This document shows positions 37,013 to 49,556 of a stretch of DNA of 64,000 nucleotides, piece by piece. The stretch's first letter is position 1. Each line of letters opens with the position of its first letter. The notes beneath the pieces were generated by a model. The model saw only the letters and a program-made list of their open reading frames with translations, was not told the DNA's origin and ran no database searches. The stretch lies in assembly GCF_030848805.1 (NCBI RefSeq), contig NC_092364.1, forward strand, positions 14,303,447-14,367,446. The letters run 5' to 3'. Source of the stretch: Temnothorax longispinosus (Eukaryota > Arthropoda > Insecta > Hymenoptera > Formicidae). The translations under genes and the position numbers were made by a program.

Positions 37013-38593
37013 ATCCTCTCTCGTTTCCTCTCGTGATCTACTTCGTTATTTCGCTCGCTCTTTTCTTCTCAAGGGGTTCGAGGTTGCGTCGAGCAGATCG
37101 GATGACGCGGATGAGTGCAGCATGCAGCACAATGCAACGCGGCAGATGTGCCCCCGCTCAATGGAATCATAGGTACCCCGGTTTTTCTCTCTTCTCTCGA
37201 GTAGTCGCGCTCCAAGCTTCATCCCCGCCGATCTCTTACTCCGTTTTTCATCTCTTCGAGTTTCATCCTGCTCGCTCTTTCTCCTTTTCTCTATTACTAG
37301 GTCGCTCGATTCTTTCTCTCTTCCCTTTCTCTTTGTTCGGCTTCTCCCGCTTTCCCTTCTCGCACGCTCGTGTATGCCCGCGCGAATTAACGAACTCGGC
37401 CACGGATTTCTATTACAGGGAGAGATCCGGCGCTCGGGCCTCACCAGCAGCTCGGATATAATAGATTCGAGGCGACAGCAATTTCAGATATGAGAGTCCA
37501 AACGAATCGACAGTATTCGCGCGATTACACTCTTTTCCTCTCCTTTCCGCGACAGGAGCAATAAACTTGCCTCGTCTCCTCCGGCAGGGATTTTCCTGAA
37601 TGAACGGTATGCACCTGAGCTCCAATTCCAACGCTCGATGTGCTTAAAAACCTTGGGATGCTATCCGCGAATGCAATCATTTCCGTCGGCGCATGTGCGA
37701 CGTCTCGTTAATTTATTGAAATGTGTCGCGCGGATTTTCTATTAAATTCACATGCTCCACGCTTCACGCCCGCGTTCGTCCCGGCGTACAAGCAATTTAA
37801 GTGTCATAATTAAAAAGCGAGTTATATACACACGTATCGTGAAACTAATAGATAATACAATAACAAAGAGAGAGGAAGATAAGATAACAAATTCTTTTAA
37901 CAGCATATAATGCAATGATAGATTCAGTGCAATCGAATATTTGAATTAAATAATTTATCCAATATTCAACTTTATTTAAAAACACTCTATTTCATTTCAT
38001 ATTGCATTATCGTAGTATTACTTATATTGAAGTGACTAAAATTCTCTCGTGAAACGCTTTAAGGAAAGTTCGTAAAACTGTGTTACCATAAACTGCGAAG
38101 GGCGGTATAGAAACCTATCTTTCGTATCGAATGCGAGATCGTTACGCGCTTGTCGTTTATTCCACTCGCTCAAGAGCCCCACGTCTCTCACCCTTATACA
38201 GCCAGACGTACGAATTATTACTGGCAACGCGAGCAAACGAGAGCCGGTCGGATATAATAGACTCGAGACGACCGAATTTTTTTTTAGTATGCAACACTCG
38301 AAAGCAATTGCGAATAAGTACCAGTGCAGTGTTTCGATACTTCGAACGCACCCTTTGCCGAGAGTTTCAATTGGAAAGCGCGTTTCAATGGAGAATACGA
38401 ATCTGTCACAGCACACGTGTCTTGTAAATTAAGACTCGATGCGTGCGCCTAGACAATAACACGCAATAATACGTGCTTGCAAGCAGTTAGATACATTATT
38501 ATCCTGCATCAACAATATAGATAAATAACTTCTCCAGTTTTACACACATAAATGCTCTTGTTTCTATATACGATAAAGACTCTTTCAAAAGAA
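37013..38593. other. unique DNA, nothing recognised
   Basis: Pyrimidine-rich and CpG-rich at first, AT-rich at 37.8-38.0 kb. Open frames on both strands around 37.05-37.45 kb are Ser/Arg/Glu-rich products of the pyrimidine-rich DNA. Confidence 0.4.
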
Positions 38594-39452
38594 TAGGGGA
38601 GACCGGGGCTCGAGATCGTTGGCACCGTTTTTACAATTTCAGCATTTGAGTTTTTAAACAACTAATTTTTATGATTAAACAGTACTAATATGATAGAGAG
38701 AACCTCTCCCTACATTTTCATGCCAGGAACGCTCCTGTATACTGTATAGTTTCTTTGTTATAAGTGAAATACGAACATGCTGCATTGTAGCCAACCTGCC
38801 TCGATAATAGAGTAAGTTGGCTATGCGACAAAAGTCCATGTTAAATTAATGAAAACGTAATAGAAACAAAACGGGTAACAGATGCACTTCTTGATAAAGA
38901 TTGTATCTTTTAAAGTTATTTTGCAATAATCGAATAGTATAAAATGCTGTTGCAGAAAAATCGAGGATAACAATTGTAATCTATTTTAGATGTAACTTTC
39001 TTCAATATAAAAATATTAATATAAATATATATGTAGCTTTTATCAGCATTGTAGGTAGCAAATCACATACACAGGTCTCACGCGCGCGGCAACAAGTCAA
39101 GCTAAGCGTGCCTTGATATGACCCAACTACCCCGTCCTTACATACGTTTAATTTCAGTCATTTTATTACATTAAATTACTGTTATTCCTCAAAATAACAC
39201 GTCGTATAGTAATAGAAACTTTTTTTTTTTTAACTAATAATACGTCACTTTGATTTTCTTTTCAAGCTGAAGAACATTAATACGATATTTTGAAACGCTC
39301 GAAAATTTACTATAAAACTTTGGGAAAAGTACCTATGTCATAAAAGAGATATTTTTTTTAGATAACTTTTCCATTGTTTCTTCTGCTATAAATACATAAA
39401 CGGAACGCATTGCCAACTTGTCCCTTGAGCCAACGAGCCCCGGTCTCCCCTA
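38594..39452. mobile_element. TA-target DNA element with GC-rich termini, 855 bp
   Basis: Both ends are TA plus GGGGAGACCGGGGCTCG (17 bp perfect inverted repeat). A GTTGGC block then recurs on both sides with a 5 bp offset. The GC-rich termini contrast with an AT-rich interior lacking an open frame. Interior GTAGCCAACCTGCCTCG and AAGTTGGCT echo the terminal GTTGGC motif, suggesting subterminal binding sites. TA target suggests a Tc1/mariner-related mechanism, but no transposase is present. Confidence 0.85.
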
Positions 39453-40239
39453 CACACGTTTATCATACATACGTTTTTACCAGTTAATATATCGTTCGAG
39501 ACAGTTATCGCGATTCAACGACGTCAAAAAGGTTCGCGCGAATTTTTGCGAGACAATAGACAGCCCGCGCGCTTTCCACTGGAAGGGAAAAAAATCAAGT
39601 TCCTCGCTGGGCCGATATTTTCTGGAAATATTGCCCGTATCTCTGTGGCAGCGATCCACCCCCGTTCATAAATATCGAAAATGTAGAGAGAGCGTCTCGC
39701 CGAGGGCTATTATTTTATAAAACTGCACGACTAATGAACCGCGATACGGAGTTAATCGCCTAAAGCACGTCGCGTGTTCGCGAAGCCCTCGTCTGCAGCA
39801 GCGCGGCGCAGGTAGCGTTCGAGAAGGGCTTAGTTATAAGACCGTGGATTTGCATCTCGGTGAAAAGCAACGTTCGAGGTTTTAATGCCATGCGGCTCTC
39901 ACTCTCTTTCTCTCTCTGATGCGGAGGTGGGGGAGGGAAGGGATGGTGGCGCTTTCGGTGAAAGCCAGCCGGGCGGCAGAATAACTCTTTTTCGCAATTA
40001 CTTCGGTGCCTTTGACGCAAAACCGTACGTGTGCCCGTTATATACACGAGATGGCGCAAACTTCGCGCATGTTGAATCCAATTACATATCGAGATGCACG
40101 ATCAAAAAGCATCGTCCGTGAAAATATTGCGTTATTTTGTTTGAAAATTAATTTAACAGTCGGAAAAGAATTTTGGTTCTCTCCTCGCTACGCGTTGACG
40201 TGATAATGAGACAAATCGCGTTTTGTCGCTACAACTCAA
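39453..40239. other. unique DNA with a G-rich tract
   Basis: A plus-strand G-rich tract lies at about 39928-39950. No gene or repeat seen. Confidence 0.4.
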
Positions 40240-40640
40240 GTTCCTTGTAGAACCTAGAGAACTAGCAGCGACCGGTAGAGGCTGCCGTGTGCTTGTTAGA
40301 ATTCTCCGCTCCGCTCCGCGCGTAGCCTAGTAGCTCTTATTGCAAATATCTCAAATAATGAGATATTTCAAAAAATTCATAAGAACATTTTTTGTAGATA
40401 TTTGTCTGTTCTACAACTTTGATATGTAAAAAATTTCAAAATTCATCGTATTTGTGGAGAAAAACGAATTTGTTTATAAATTGTTAATAAAAAACATACT
40501 TAGGGATAGCGGAAAATGGCGGAATTTGAATATGTTGTTCAGTATATTTTTCTGAACACAATGACGTAATAAAACCTTGTGTTGCAATTTTTTCTAGGTC
40601 TAATCGTATTTTGACTGAACTATTATTAAACGCTCGATTT
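40240..40640. other. AT-rich segment, possible old transposon debris
   Basis: A compositionally distinct, A/T homopolymer-rich stretch begins abruptly after CpG-rich DNA. It contains an ATATCTCAAATAATGAGATAT palindrome (near 40345-40366, one central base unpaired). No terminal repeats or coding sequence are found. Confidence 0.25.
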
Positions 40641-42219
40641 TATAATTGAGCCCGCGAGCTGTACGCGCTACAACTACCCACCACATCCGAATATCTTCCG
40701 ATTCTCCGCGATGATCGCCAGTTTATGCGATCCATGCGCATGGCCGACCTCACTATGACACTTCGCGCGTATGTTGATTTAATCACACACGCGGAATATG
40801 TAATGTATCGACGAAATACGATACCCTCGCCCAACGATATCGCTTCTCGTACGAAAGCTTCACCTTTCGCATCTGCGACCCTCTCATATTCGCGCATCAG
40901 CGTCTCGCTTTGGCGACGTATATATACAGTTTATTATCTTGCATTAATAATGCGGAAGCGTAGTCTCGGTGCCTCGTGCATAAACGGCGTTACAATCGCG
41001 CATTCGAGCATTTGCATGAGATCGAGCGGATTTTACCGGTCAAATTAACTCGATAACCGTGTCGCGCCCTTTTCCTCTTTTACGAAAACGGCCGCCGAGA
41101 CGTCAGGCTCAAAAGGTTGGAGATTATTTCTGGCCGCAATCGATTGCCAACCTCCCCGTTCTCCGCGCTCGTCGGACATCCGGAAAAACCCGGCGTATGA
41201 CGGTAACGTCTGCGACTGTCGATATCGGTCCCGAAGTCGGTGGTTTTCGGCAATATCGGAGATCGCTCACGCCGCTCGTAGTTGGCGAGGACGCGCGCAC
41301 GTCTGTTCCGTTCTCTTTTTTTCTCTCTTTCCCCTCTCCCCCTTCTCTTTTTATTCGTATTTCTCGTGTTTGCCCAAACTGGATATCCACGGTACTTTTC
41401 CACGCGGTCCTTTGTAACTCGCAATGACCGCTTTTTCGTTCTTTTGTACCCGCTAGTTTTCCATTGCCCGTATTTGCTTTCATTGTTTCTGCCGGACGCA
41501 GCCGCGGAATCCCCCGTATTTTCATGCTTTTGATCTGACAACGCATATACCTCTCCGCCCACGTTACCTTCGATGATAAAAAGAGGTGGGAGGAAATGGT
41601 AAAGATGGAGAGAGGGACGCGTGGAGACGGGCACGGGGAGAACGGGAGTGACGAAGCGAGCGGGAAACGATCCTGTGTGAAACGAACTATGTCGTCAAAC
41701 GGTGCCATATCAGTAACTTTTTACATACGCCAATGTCGTTCGCCGCCTCTATGCTATGCACGATTTTCGGCACTCGCAGCAGTTTAATACAGCGACTTTT
41801 ATTCGCCGATAATAGCCGGGAGCGTATTAAGCTCTCATATATAATTTTCAAAATTTGCGAAATAATTATGTTCAGCTTAAGCAACGCGCGTATTTTACGT
41901 CAAATTTCGATAAACTGCTTTTTCGTTATTTAGGATTTCAACTTTTAATACAATTTTACATTTGTACAAAATAACAGATTATACTTTAAACATTAAAGAG
42001 ATAGATCTGATAAAAAAAATCGTAGAAATTTCAATAAATATTTCATCTTTCGAAGAGATAAAAAGACATTTAAAATTACACGCTGGTGTAATTTTCAGAT
42101 CAGGATTACAGATCATAAATGCGAAGAGTAGAGAGAACAAGATAACGCGAAATGTACGAAAAAAATACCATACGTTTCGTAGCTCGGTCGTAATGTCCCC
42201 CTTAAGTTTGCGCCCACTC
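40641..42219. other. unique DNA, nothing recognised
   Basis: Long open frames at 41.06-41.7 kb overlap on both strands and are basic, low-complexity translations. I do not call them genes. Confidence 0.4.
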
Positions 42220-42309
42220 GTGGATGGATGGTGTGACTGCACCCTCCGGCAGCCGCCCTTGGTGCACTTAACCATAGGAGGGCTTGGAAGCACGCAGGAC
42301 ACCATCCAC
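42220..42309. other. compact foldable hairpin, possible structured RNA
   Basis: The GTGG...ATGGTGT arm at 42220-42234 pairs with ACACCATCCAC at 42299-42309, with a 4 nt bulge. Inside, CTGC and CCCTCC (42237-42246) pair with GGAGGG and GCAG (42277-42297). The GC content is markedly higher than in the AT-rich DNA before 42180. The strand is not determined because both can fold. It matches no ncRNA family I recognise, and an overlapping 119-codon minus-strand open frame keeps a coding explanation possible. Confidence 0.35.
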
Positions 42310-45124
42310 TTATGTCGCGGTTTCCCCATTGGCATCATGCTAAACTAAGTGAACGAGAGAACGAGTATCGTCATTAAGCAATTCCCGCTTGTAAGCGTGT
42401 GCTGGAGAGGATGAAGGAGGGCGGCGCGAATTCGATATTTCGTGATGCGCATCCCCGGCGTTATGCACTCGTTATGCGATACAACGCCGCCGCGGAGAGC
42501 CTTGTTATTCCGGGAACGAGGGTGAATTTTCGCCCGATATATCGATACAAACAACACGGAGCAACTTACACGGGAATCTAACGCGAATTTAATACCTTGG
42601 ACCGCCGACCGTAGATTTCTCGTCCATGTTTTCGAGCTTGAAGGTATAATAATATTTATTTTAAAATATCTCAGTCCTATTACTCGTGTCCGAGCGTGGT
42701 GACTTCTCTTCATATACATATGTTGCGCACGTGGATTATACACATTGTATATGTTGTGTTGTATATTTAAAATGCTAACGCAAAATTATTTCCTTTTACT
42801 ATTTCATTTGAATACGTCGGTAATGAATTCTTCAGAAAAGTGATTGCGGATATAATTTTATTTGCAAGACGGAGTATTTCTGGGATTTGCTCATTGGCGT
42901 CGCGTTCCGATGTAAAGAATCCCATTTGCCGGCCACCTCGCGCGGAAATGACTGATTGACACAACGGACAATTACACTTAGTGGCGCCCGTCGCGGTGCA
43001 AATGGAAGTTGGCATTAATCAGTAGCGAGGCAAAATTACAGCGGCGGAAGGCATTTAGGATCTCATCCCACCTCCGCGATGATCTCATTTCGCTCCCTCT
43101 GATCCGCGAAACAAGCGGTAAATTTTTTATGTGGAGGCGCCTTTTCCCCGGAGCGGATTTGTGTTTTTTTGCGCGCGTATCCCCATCAACGGAATAATTA
43201 ACGGAACGTAATCATGTCTTTCTCGTCCGGTAAACCTCGCCGGGCATCGCCTCGTCTTACGCCACGCCGCGTCTAACGAATAACGGACCAGACTTGCGCT
43301 ACCTCGAAAACCGGGGAGCGAAAGTACGGAGCGGTGAAAAAGGGATTAGAGTTAATGCTATTGCATGTGTCGGCGCAAAAATCAGGTTGTTCTGAAAGCA
43401 ACTCGAAAACGCAACTCCGGCTCCCACATTCGTCAGTGTTTACGAAACGGCGCGCGGCGCGGCGCGGCGTGGCGCCCAGCCCTGCCGCGGTGATTCGTGC
43501 AAGCGTTATATGAACAATGAATAGCATTCTATTGGGATGCAACAATAGGGCATTGTGAAGCGACACAGAGAAATGAATATTCAAGATACACGCGCCGCGC
43601 CGCGCGGTAAGTCGCAATAATGAAAACCGTTTTCGGTCGACGAGAGCCGCGATTCGATTTTCCGTTTTGTATATAATTCACTCCCGTCGAAACGCGAATC
43701 TAATTTCCACCTATACAACGCACAGCCCCAGTATTGCGTATTATCCCGCCAAGCTTCCTTAAGGATCGCGCTCGCGCGCGCGCTCCATAGATGAGAGCGC
43801 GAATTAGTGTACCTCGTTACGTGAGTCTATAGCCTGTTCGTTAAGCAATTTCTTGTACACCGCGGGATGCGCAGTTAGATGGGCGGATATTCAATATCGG
43901 CAAGTATTTCCTTCCTCGATATACGCGCGGGGTGCGCGCACATCAAAGCACAGACGCGCCCATTTACGGGAAGAAATTAATAACCAAACGTGCTCTTTGT
44001 ACGTGCATATCGTCTCGCGCATTATGCCAAGTGTGATTACCGCACCGTTGAATTCGTAAGCGCTTCCCGCGCGCGCTTTAATACACGTAAACCTTGATTG
44101 CTTGTATATAAAAAGTTGCTTAATCCGATATCAATATTGAGTTATACTATAGCGTATATAAGCTTATACCGACGATTGCGTCGCTACTAAAGTAATTTTC
44201 TCATTTATTTTTTATCGACTGCCGGATAGCGTCGGCATTATTACACAATAGTTCAATGCGATATTTAAAAAAAGCTACATCAACGATCCTATATATTATC
44301 GTGACTATAATATTTATTTATATTGTTTATTTTTAACAAAGATTTTTTACGATCACTGTAATCCACTCGATATCAATCATTCAATAATATTGCGGGCGAA
44401 TGAGCTTGACAATTTAGATCTGATGGCGTCAATCACTGTCCGTCAGTTTGCCCCAGTACAATTCGAAGTTTATTTTTTCTCGCGGCGCGCTTCAACGTGT
44501 AGAGATACGGCGTTGCGCATATCTCAGCCGTATCTCCGCGCGCTCGGGAAAGGGGAAAAAAGAATACGCTTTATTACTTGTCAGACATTCATCCTCCCGC
44601 GTGACGGTCACACACTCCGCCGCTCGACGAAGCAACAATCCGTTCGTTAAGCCTTTTCCCGGTATTGCGGCAATCAGCCCAAGCTGGGACATTCGATACA
44701 GCCCGTTCCACGTCTTCACAGTCATAGCCCGTGAATGCGCAGATAAAGTAGTAGAAGCGTCTTCGAGATTGCCTCGCGCGCTTCCAAGAAAGGGCAGCTG
44801 AGTCGTGCCTTCACGAGTATGATAGTACCCGTGCATACCGCGCGGGACTTCCTATACATGTCATAAAAGCTCGTTTAAGTCGGCGCACGTTTCGTACGCG
44901 TCTCGAAACTTCGCGCGTTTTTGGCCGTAAACGTCGCTTACTTATCCTTTCTTCTTTTTTTTCTTTCTTTTCGAAAACGTCGAGACGATCTGAAATAGTT
45001 CTCAGAGCTCTTAACGCGAAATTATTCATAACTTTATCCTACACGAAGATACCGAGGTCATTGTTATCAAATTATATATATTGACATAAGTTATTATAAA
45101 CTCTTGCAGGAGCATTACTCTGCG
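42310..45124. other. unique DNA, nothing recognised
   Basis: CpG-rich and AT-rich patches alternate. A CGCGCGGCGCGGCGCGGCG-type run lies at about 43451-43470. No exon is recognised. Confidence 0.4.
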
Positions 45125-46380
45125 GTACTTTCTAAATCTCATAGAGTGGTTTCGTCATTAATATATTAGAGTGATTGCGATAGTCACTCCAAAAGAGAGG
45201 GTTGTCACTCTAATTTGAGTAAATGCGAGCACTCTTAAGGCAGGAGTGAATTTTTCACTCAAATTTTTAGAGCGGCTACTCTACCGAAGTGACACAATCT
45301 CATTCTAAAACTACAGTGAATCACGATTCATTAAAGATTGACTGATAAATGACTAACAGAGTGAAATTTTCCACTCAAAATTGTAAAGTGACATAATTCA
45401 CTCTTATGGACACTGATGTACTACACTCGAAATGAGTGCCCTTTCACTCAAATGGAGTGCGATTTTAGGTTAGATTCCGATAACCCTGGCGCCTTAATTT
45501 GACGATGGTTTCTGGTAGTACTTTTAATGCTGAACAAAAAGTTATATAGGTCTTATAGGACTAATTGCTCTGGTTTTCGAGATATACAGTGTTAAAGTTG
45601 CTAAAACTTTAGATGAAGGGCGACCTCACCGATTTCAATGACCTTGATATATGTTGTCGATATGAAACGAGGTGCCACATGGGTTTATAACTTTCCACGC
45701 GTGGAAAACCCACGCATGTACTTTGAAGGCACACTATGTGTCTAGTTTAACAATAGTGGAGCCCCCCGCAGGAGGGCGGAACCTATACTGTCTCCACGCA
45801 TACACTTTCCACGCGAAACGAGGTGTCACGAGGTGCCACTTTTCAATATCCTAACTATTTTATGCTATAACTATGCTATATTTCTGTTACAGATATTAAA
45901 TATTTTTACACAATGCAACTTTTTATACGAAGCAACGAAAGAAGAAAAAACGGGTTTTTAACTTTTCACGCGAACCGAGGTTCATCCCCACTCCCCTTGC
46001 TTGCGGGGGAGGGGCGGTAGCCCTTCCCTTGCCTACATGTGTACTGTTTATACACAAACAATTGAAGTATTATTTAAAAATTTATATTTAACTTTAACAC
46101 TGTATATTTTGAAAACCAGAGCGGTTAACCCTATAAAATCTATATAATTTTTTGTTTAGTGTTAAAAGTATTACCAGAAACCATCGTCAACTTAAGGCGC
46201 TAGGGTTATCGGAATCTTTCCCGATTTTACTCCAACATAAAGCAATTTTAGTACTTTATAGAGCACTCTTTCTTAGAGTAGCGAATCATTCGAAGTGCAC
46301 AGGCTCAATTTTTATTTTTCGTTACGCTTGCATTTCATTCGTTTCGAGTGATGTTTCACTCTTCGACTTTTAGAAAGTAC
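45125..46380. mobile_element. outer TA-target element, interrupted by an insertion
   Basis: Ends GTACTTTCTAAA and its mirror TTTAGAAAGTAC, compatible with a TA target inside GTAC. The retained outer portions (45125-45467 and 46222-46380) are filled with CACTC/GAGTG-type motifs in both orientations, unlike the inserted middle. Removing the inserted element leaves one continuous element of about 495 bp. No coding capacity. Confidence 0.65.
45468..46221. mobile_element. nested DNA element with 8 bp target duplication
   Basis: Direct repeats CGATTTTA at 45460-45467 and 46222-46229 flank ends GGTTAGATTCCGATAACC and GGAAAGATTCCGATAACC (mirror). The terminal inverted repeats extend about 130 bp at roughly 85-90 percent identity. 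The interior has a perfect TTTCCACGCGTGGAAA palindrome (45692-45707) and repeated CGAAACGAGGTGYCAC blocks. An 8 bp duplication fits hAT, P or Merlin-type integration. The GG start does not match typical hAT ends, so the superfamily stays open. No transposase. Confidence 0.85.
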
Positions 46381-47726
46381 ATAATAAAATAATGAAATAA
46401 TATGAAATAAAAATATAATTGGAGATAATTATTGGCAGGACAGATTATAAATTCACCCGCGAATTTGAATAGATATTATTCAATAATGAAACATATTACG
46501 ATCTATCAATTTCTAAGTTTAAGTTGAACAAAACTGAAATCGGATGAAGTCAAATTTATAATGAGGTCATAACGGAATTTCGCTAATGGCATTACCGTAA
46601 ATATTATGACGCCGTTACGAGCGAGCGGAGAGAAAACAGATCGAGAGAAATACCAAGTGGCTACCATTGAGAGAGGTACCCTACCGAGAGCTGTATTTCA
46701 GAACGCCTTGAGACACGCCACTCGTCAAGCCGTTAAGTGTTTCCACAGGGCCAATTTTAATAAAGTAACGTCCCGAGGGACACAACAAAGGCGGACCTTG
46801 CCGGTTCCGGAGCGCTTTGACACCGATGTGAATAACATTCCTGTCCTTCCACTCAGTCCTTCTGCCTTTCTTCCGGTATTGCGCGAGTATCCCCTTTTTT
46901 TACACTCGCCTCGTGCCTTCGATGCAACAAACGTAACTAAATTACTTCGATAATTTGCTTGGTTTCTTTTGTCTCTTTGGGTTACTTTTTTTGCTTTCGT
47001 CTGAATACCTTCCTTGTAACGCGTCTCTATTGATTATATTTAGACTCGCAAGAGAGGAGGTTCTACAAACGGCATTAGCAGTGCGGTTTCTATCAATGCT
47101 ATGTATACACATATACGTCCACTATTAATGTCACTCAATCGATTACGCGTCGCAATGTCCTATGTATTATCTCTCGAATGGGTGATGGAGCGCGATATGT
47201 GATCATTTCGAAGATATAGAATACTTATAACTATTAATTCTCTCTAGCCTACTCCACTTGATTATTAACATTTATTTGCGCTAATCTCGAATTGCATAAT
47301 ATTTCAATTCAATTAGGATATAATTCAAAGAGAAAAATAAAAATATAATAGATGTTTACAGGTTTCCCTAGAGTAGAGTCGTGTATATAGAATAAAATGT
47401 TAAATTCATGCTCGTCTCCCTTTACTCGTTCTCGTCGCGCCTTCGCACACGTTTATCTCGCGCCGACGCGTCAGTCATAATTGACGCCAAGTGAAAAGAA
47501 GAATTTGAGGAATCTATGTTGATACGAGAACCCGACCGCGCGCATTCTCGCTTTTCATTCCTTTCCTCCTACTTCTTTTTGTCGTGTCTCTCTCTCTCGG
47601 TCTGATTCACGGCTCGCCTTTGCTACCAATGCTAACCTCTTCCCACCGCGAGAGACCGTCTCCTCTTTTTTCCTCGAGACTGCTCCTTTACTACCGGTCT
47701 CCATCTCCGCCAGTCTACGACGAACT
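46381..47726. other. unique DNA, nothing recognised
   Basis: The 115-codon open frame at 46606-46953 shows no known domain. I leave it uncalled. Confidence 0.4.
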
Positions 47727-47810
47727 CTAACGAGGACTCTCGGTCGACGAGTAATTAGGAGAGGCACTTGTTGAAGGAAACAATCGTCGAGAGTCAACAC
47801 CGAGTCGGAT
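47727..47810 (+). repeat. diverged direct repeat, left copy
   Basis: TAACGAGGACTC, GAGTAATTAG, GGCACTTGTTGAAGGAAA and ACACCGAGT appear in the same order in the segment at 50158-50260. Identity is about 70 percent. The pair brackets the 48.35-50.15 kb foldback at a distance. Confidence 0.5.
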
Positions 47811-48350
47811 GAGCGAGTAATTGTAAACTGAGAGAATCGTGTTAGATCGCTGGTTATCTCGATTGCCAGTGATTGCTGGTATTTGCCTTTCCCGAAGGTA
47901 TTCTCGCGGACAACCTATTTGCTTCCGTCATCCCCGACATTCAATTTTGCGAAAGACGACCGTCGGCGCGTCTGCAATTCGGGCGATTTATGATTTGCGG
48001 ATCTCTCGTATCGTGTTTATAAATTATTAACTTTGCGAGAATTTAACAGGGGAAAATCAGACACAGATTTTTCATACGATTGCTCATGCGATCGATCTGT
48101 TTACCAGCTGGCTCCCGTAATTGCGATATTTTATTCAAAATAATAAATCTCGATATAATTGAGGGGAGTTCAGCGTTGCATGAGAAACAACGTTATAACG
48201 GATAACATAATTCTGTTATTTATGCAAAGAATCATTGTATGGAAAATTTTCATTAACACTCATAGTTAGCGTCGATCAAACGCGTTAATACAGTGCGCTT
48301 TTACCCAAAATTTTTTCCCTCTCTCTCTATCCTTTACACGTTGCACTCAT
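47811..48350. other. unique DNA, nothing recognised
   Basis: No feature found. A short CT run lies at about 48320-48328. Confidence 0.45.
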
Positions 48351-48934
48351 TAGGCTATTGTCTATGTGTTTTTAAAAGGAAGTAATTCTTTAATGGAATT
48401 TTATTGATTCATACGATCATTTGACACTAAAATAAGTTAAAAAACGAAAATGCTATTAAATTAAGGGGTGCACTTCTGAGATATTAACAAAAAAGATCAT
48501 TTTCCATTGTTTTTAAAATATCTCGAAAACGACGCAAAATACGAAAAAAATACAAGACAACTTTTTTGTAGGAAATAAAATTTTACATAGAATACGTATA
48601 TAAAAAGTTTCTTTTGGATATCGGAAACCCAAGAAAGAAAATTAAAACAAAATTGAAAAATAACGAAAATTTGGGAAAAAAGATTTTTTTTATATTTTTG
48701 CGTATAACTTTTTTTCTAGCAGTGTAAGTGATTTTTTTGTTCTGAGATGAAAGAAAGTAGACATTCTAACGAAAAAAATGCGGGGTTGAAAATATTTTTA
48801 CGACCAATAGTGACCGAGATATCGTTCATGCAAGTTGAATGGTTTTAGTAAGTTTTTCAGTGTTTTGCTTTGATTTTAATTTAATGTTATTTAAATTGTT
48901 TTTTTTTGCAAATATTAATAAAAATACATTACTT

Positions 48935-49303
48935 TTATGCGTCATCTACAATAGCATCGATTTCTTCGTCCACATCATTGTGAATATCGTCGTAAGTTTC
49001 AAACATTTTAATGTTTTCGCAGTTGACACCTTGGCACTCTTTACAAAATATTGAGCAATGTATGCCCAGTTTCTTGCAACCACAGTTCACTCGGCAGTTT
49101 TTTACACATTTGCAAGCTATGAGCGTCATCAAAGATTGTGGTGCAGGATCCTGAGTCATACAAAGAGGCATCAATCCATTTTTTGTCGACTTCCAGCCCC
49201 ATTCCAGTGGGTTCAAAGTTTGTTCGTACCACTGTTGTATTTGATGATACACTCTTTTTCCATGTAATCTTGCGGCATCAGCAGTTGGAGGCCAGCGTGT
49301 CTC
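48935..49303 (-). pseudogene. C-terminal fragment of a CXC-like cysteine-rich repeat protein, copy 1
   Basis: Open on the minus strand across the spacer and into the left arm, ending at TAA. Without an N-terminus it reads TRWPPTADAARLH, then a WY...NPLEWGWK segment, then a cysteine cluster ACKCVKNCRVNCGCKK...CSIFCKECQGVNC, then an acidic tail rich in Asp. The Cys spacing resembles Tesmin/TSO1-like CXC motifs and the C-termini of uncharacterised repeat-encoded proteins in arthropods, from general knowledge. There the cluster is expected to bind zinc. This copy has about 36 more upstream residues than its mirror because it uses the spacer. Confidence 0.75.
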
Positions 49304-49556
49304 AAAAAATGGATTGATGCCTCTTTGTATGACTCAGGATCCTGCACCACAATCTTTGATGACGCTCATAGCTTGCAAATGTGTAAAAAACTGCCGAGTG
49401 AACTGTGGTTGCAAGAAACTGGGCATACATTGCTCAATATTTTGTAAAGAGTGCCAAGGTGTCAACTGCGAAAACATTAAAATGTTTGAAACTTACGACG
49501 ATATTCACAATGATGTGGACGAAGAAATCGATGCTATTGTAGATGACGCATAAAAG
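49304..49556 (+). pseudogene. C-terminal fragment of a CXC-like cysteine-rich repeat protein, copy 2
   Basis: Mirror of the minus-strand copy. The last 78 or so residues, from MPLCMTQDPAP to the Asp-rich end, appear identical, including every cysteine. It starts exactly at the inner edge of the right arm, so it has no native upstream sequence. Complete identity at the protein level says the inverted duplication is recent or maintained by gene conversion. It has no proper start and is not a functional gene on its own. Confidence 0.78.

Noticed and set aside
41059..41708. Frames of 184 and 194 codons on the minus strand
   Set aside because: They overlap each other and a plus-strand frame. Composition is Lys/Arg/Ser-rich with no recognisable motif, so I treat them as chance frames.
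46606..46953. A 115-codon open frame as a gene
   Set aside because: No domain, no splice context and no conservation evidence available.
48840..49054. A plus-strand 71-codon hydrophobic frame in the left foldback arm
   Set aside because: It is antisense to the cysteine-rich fragment and reflects T-rich DNA.
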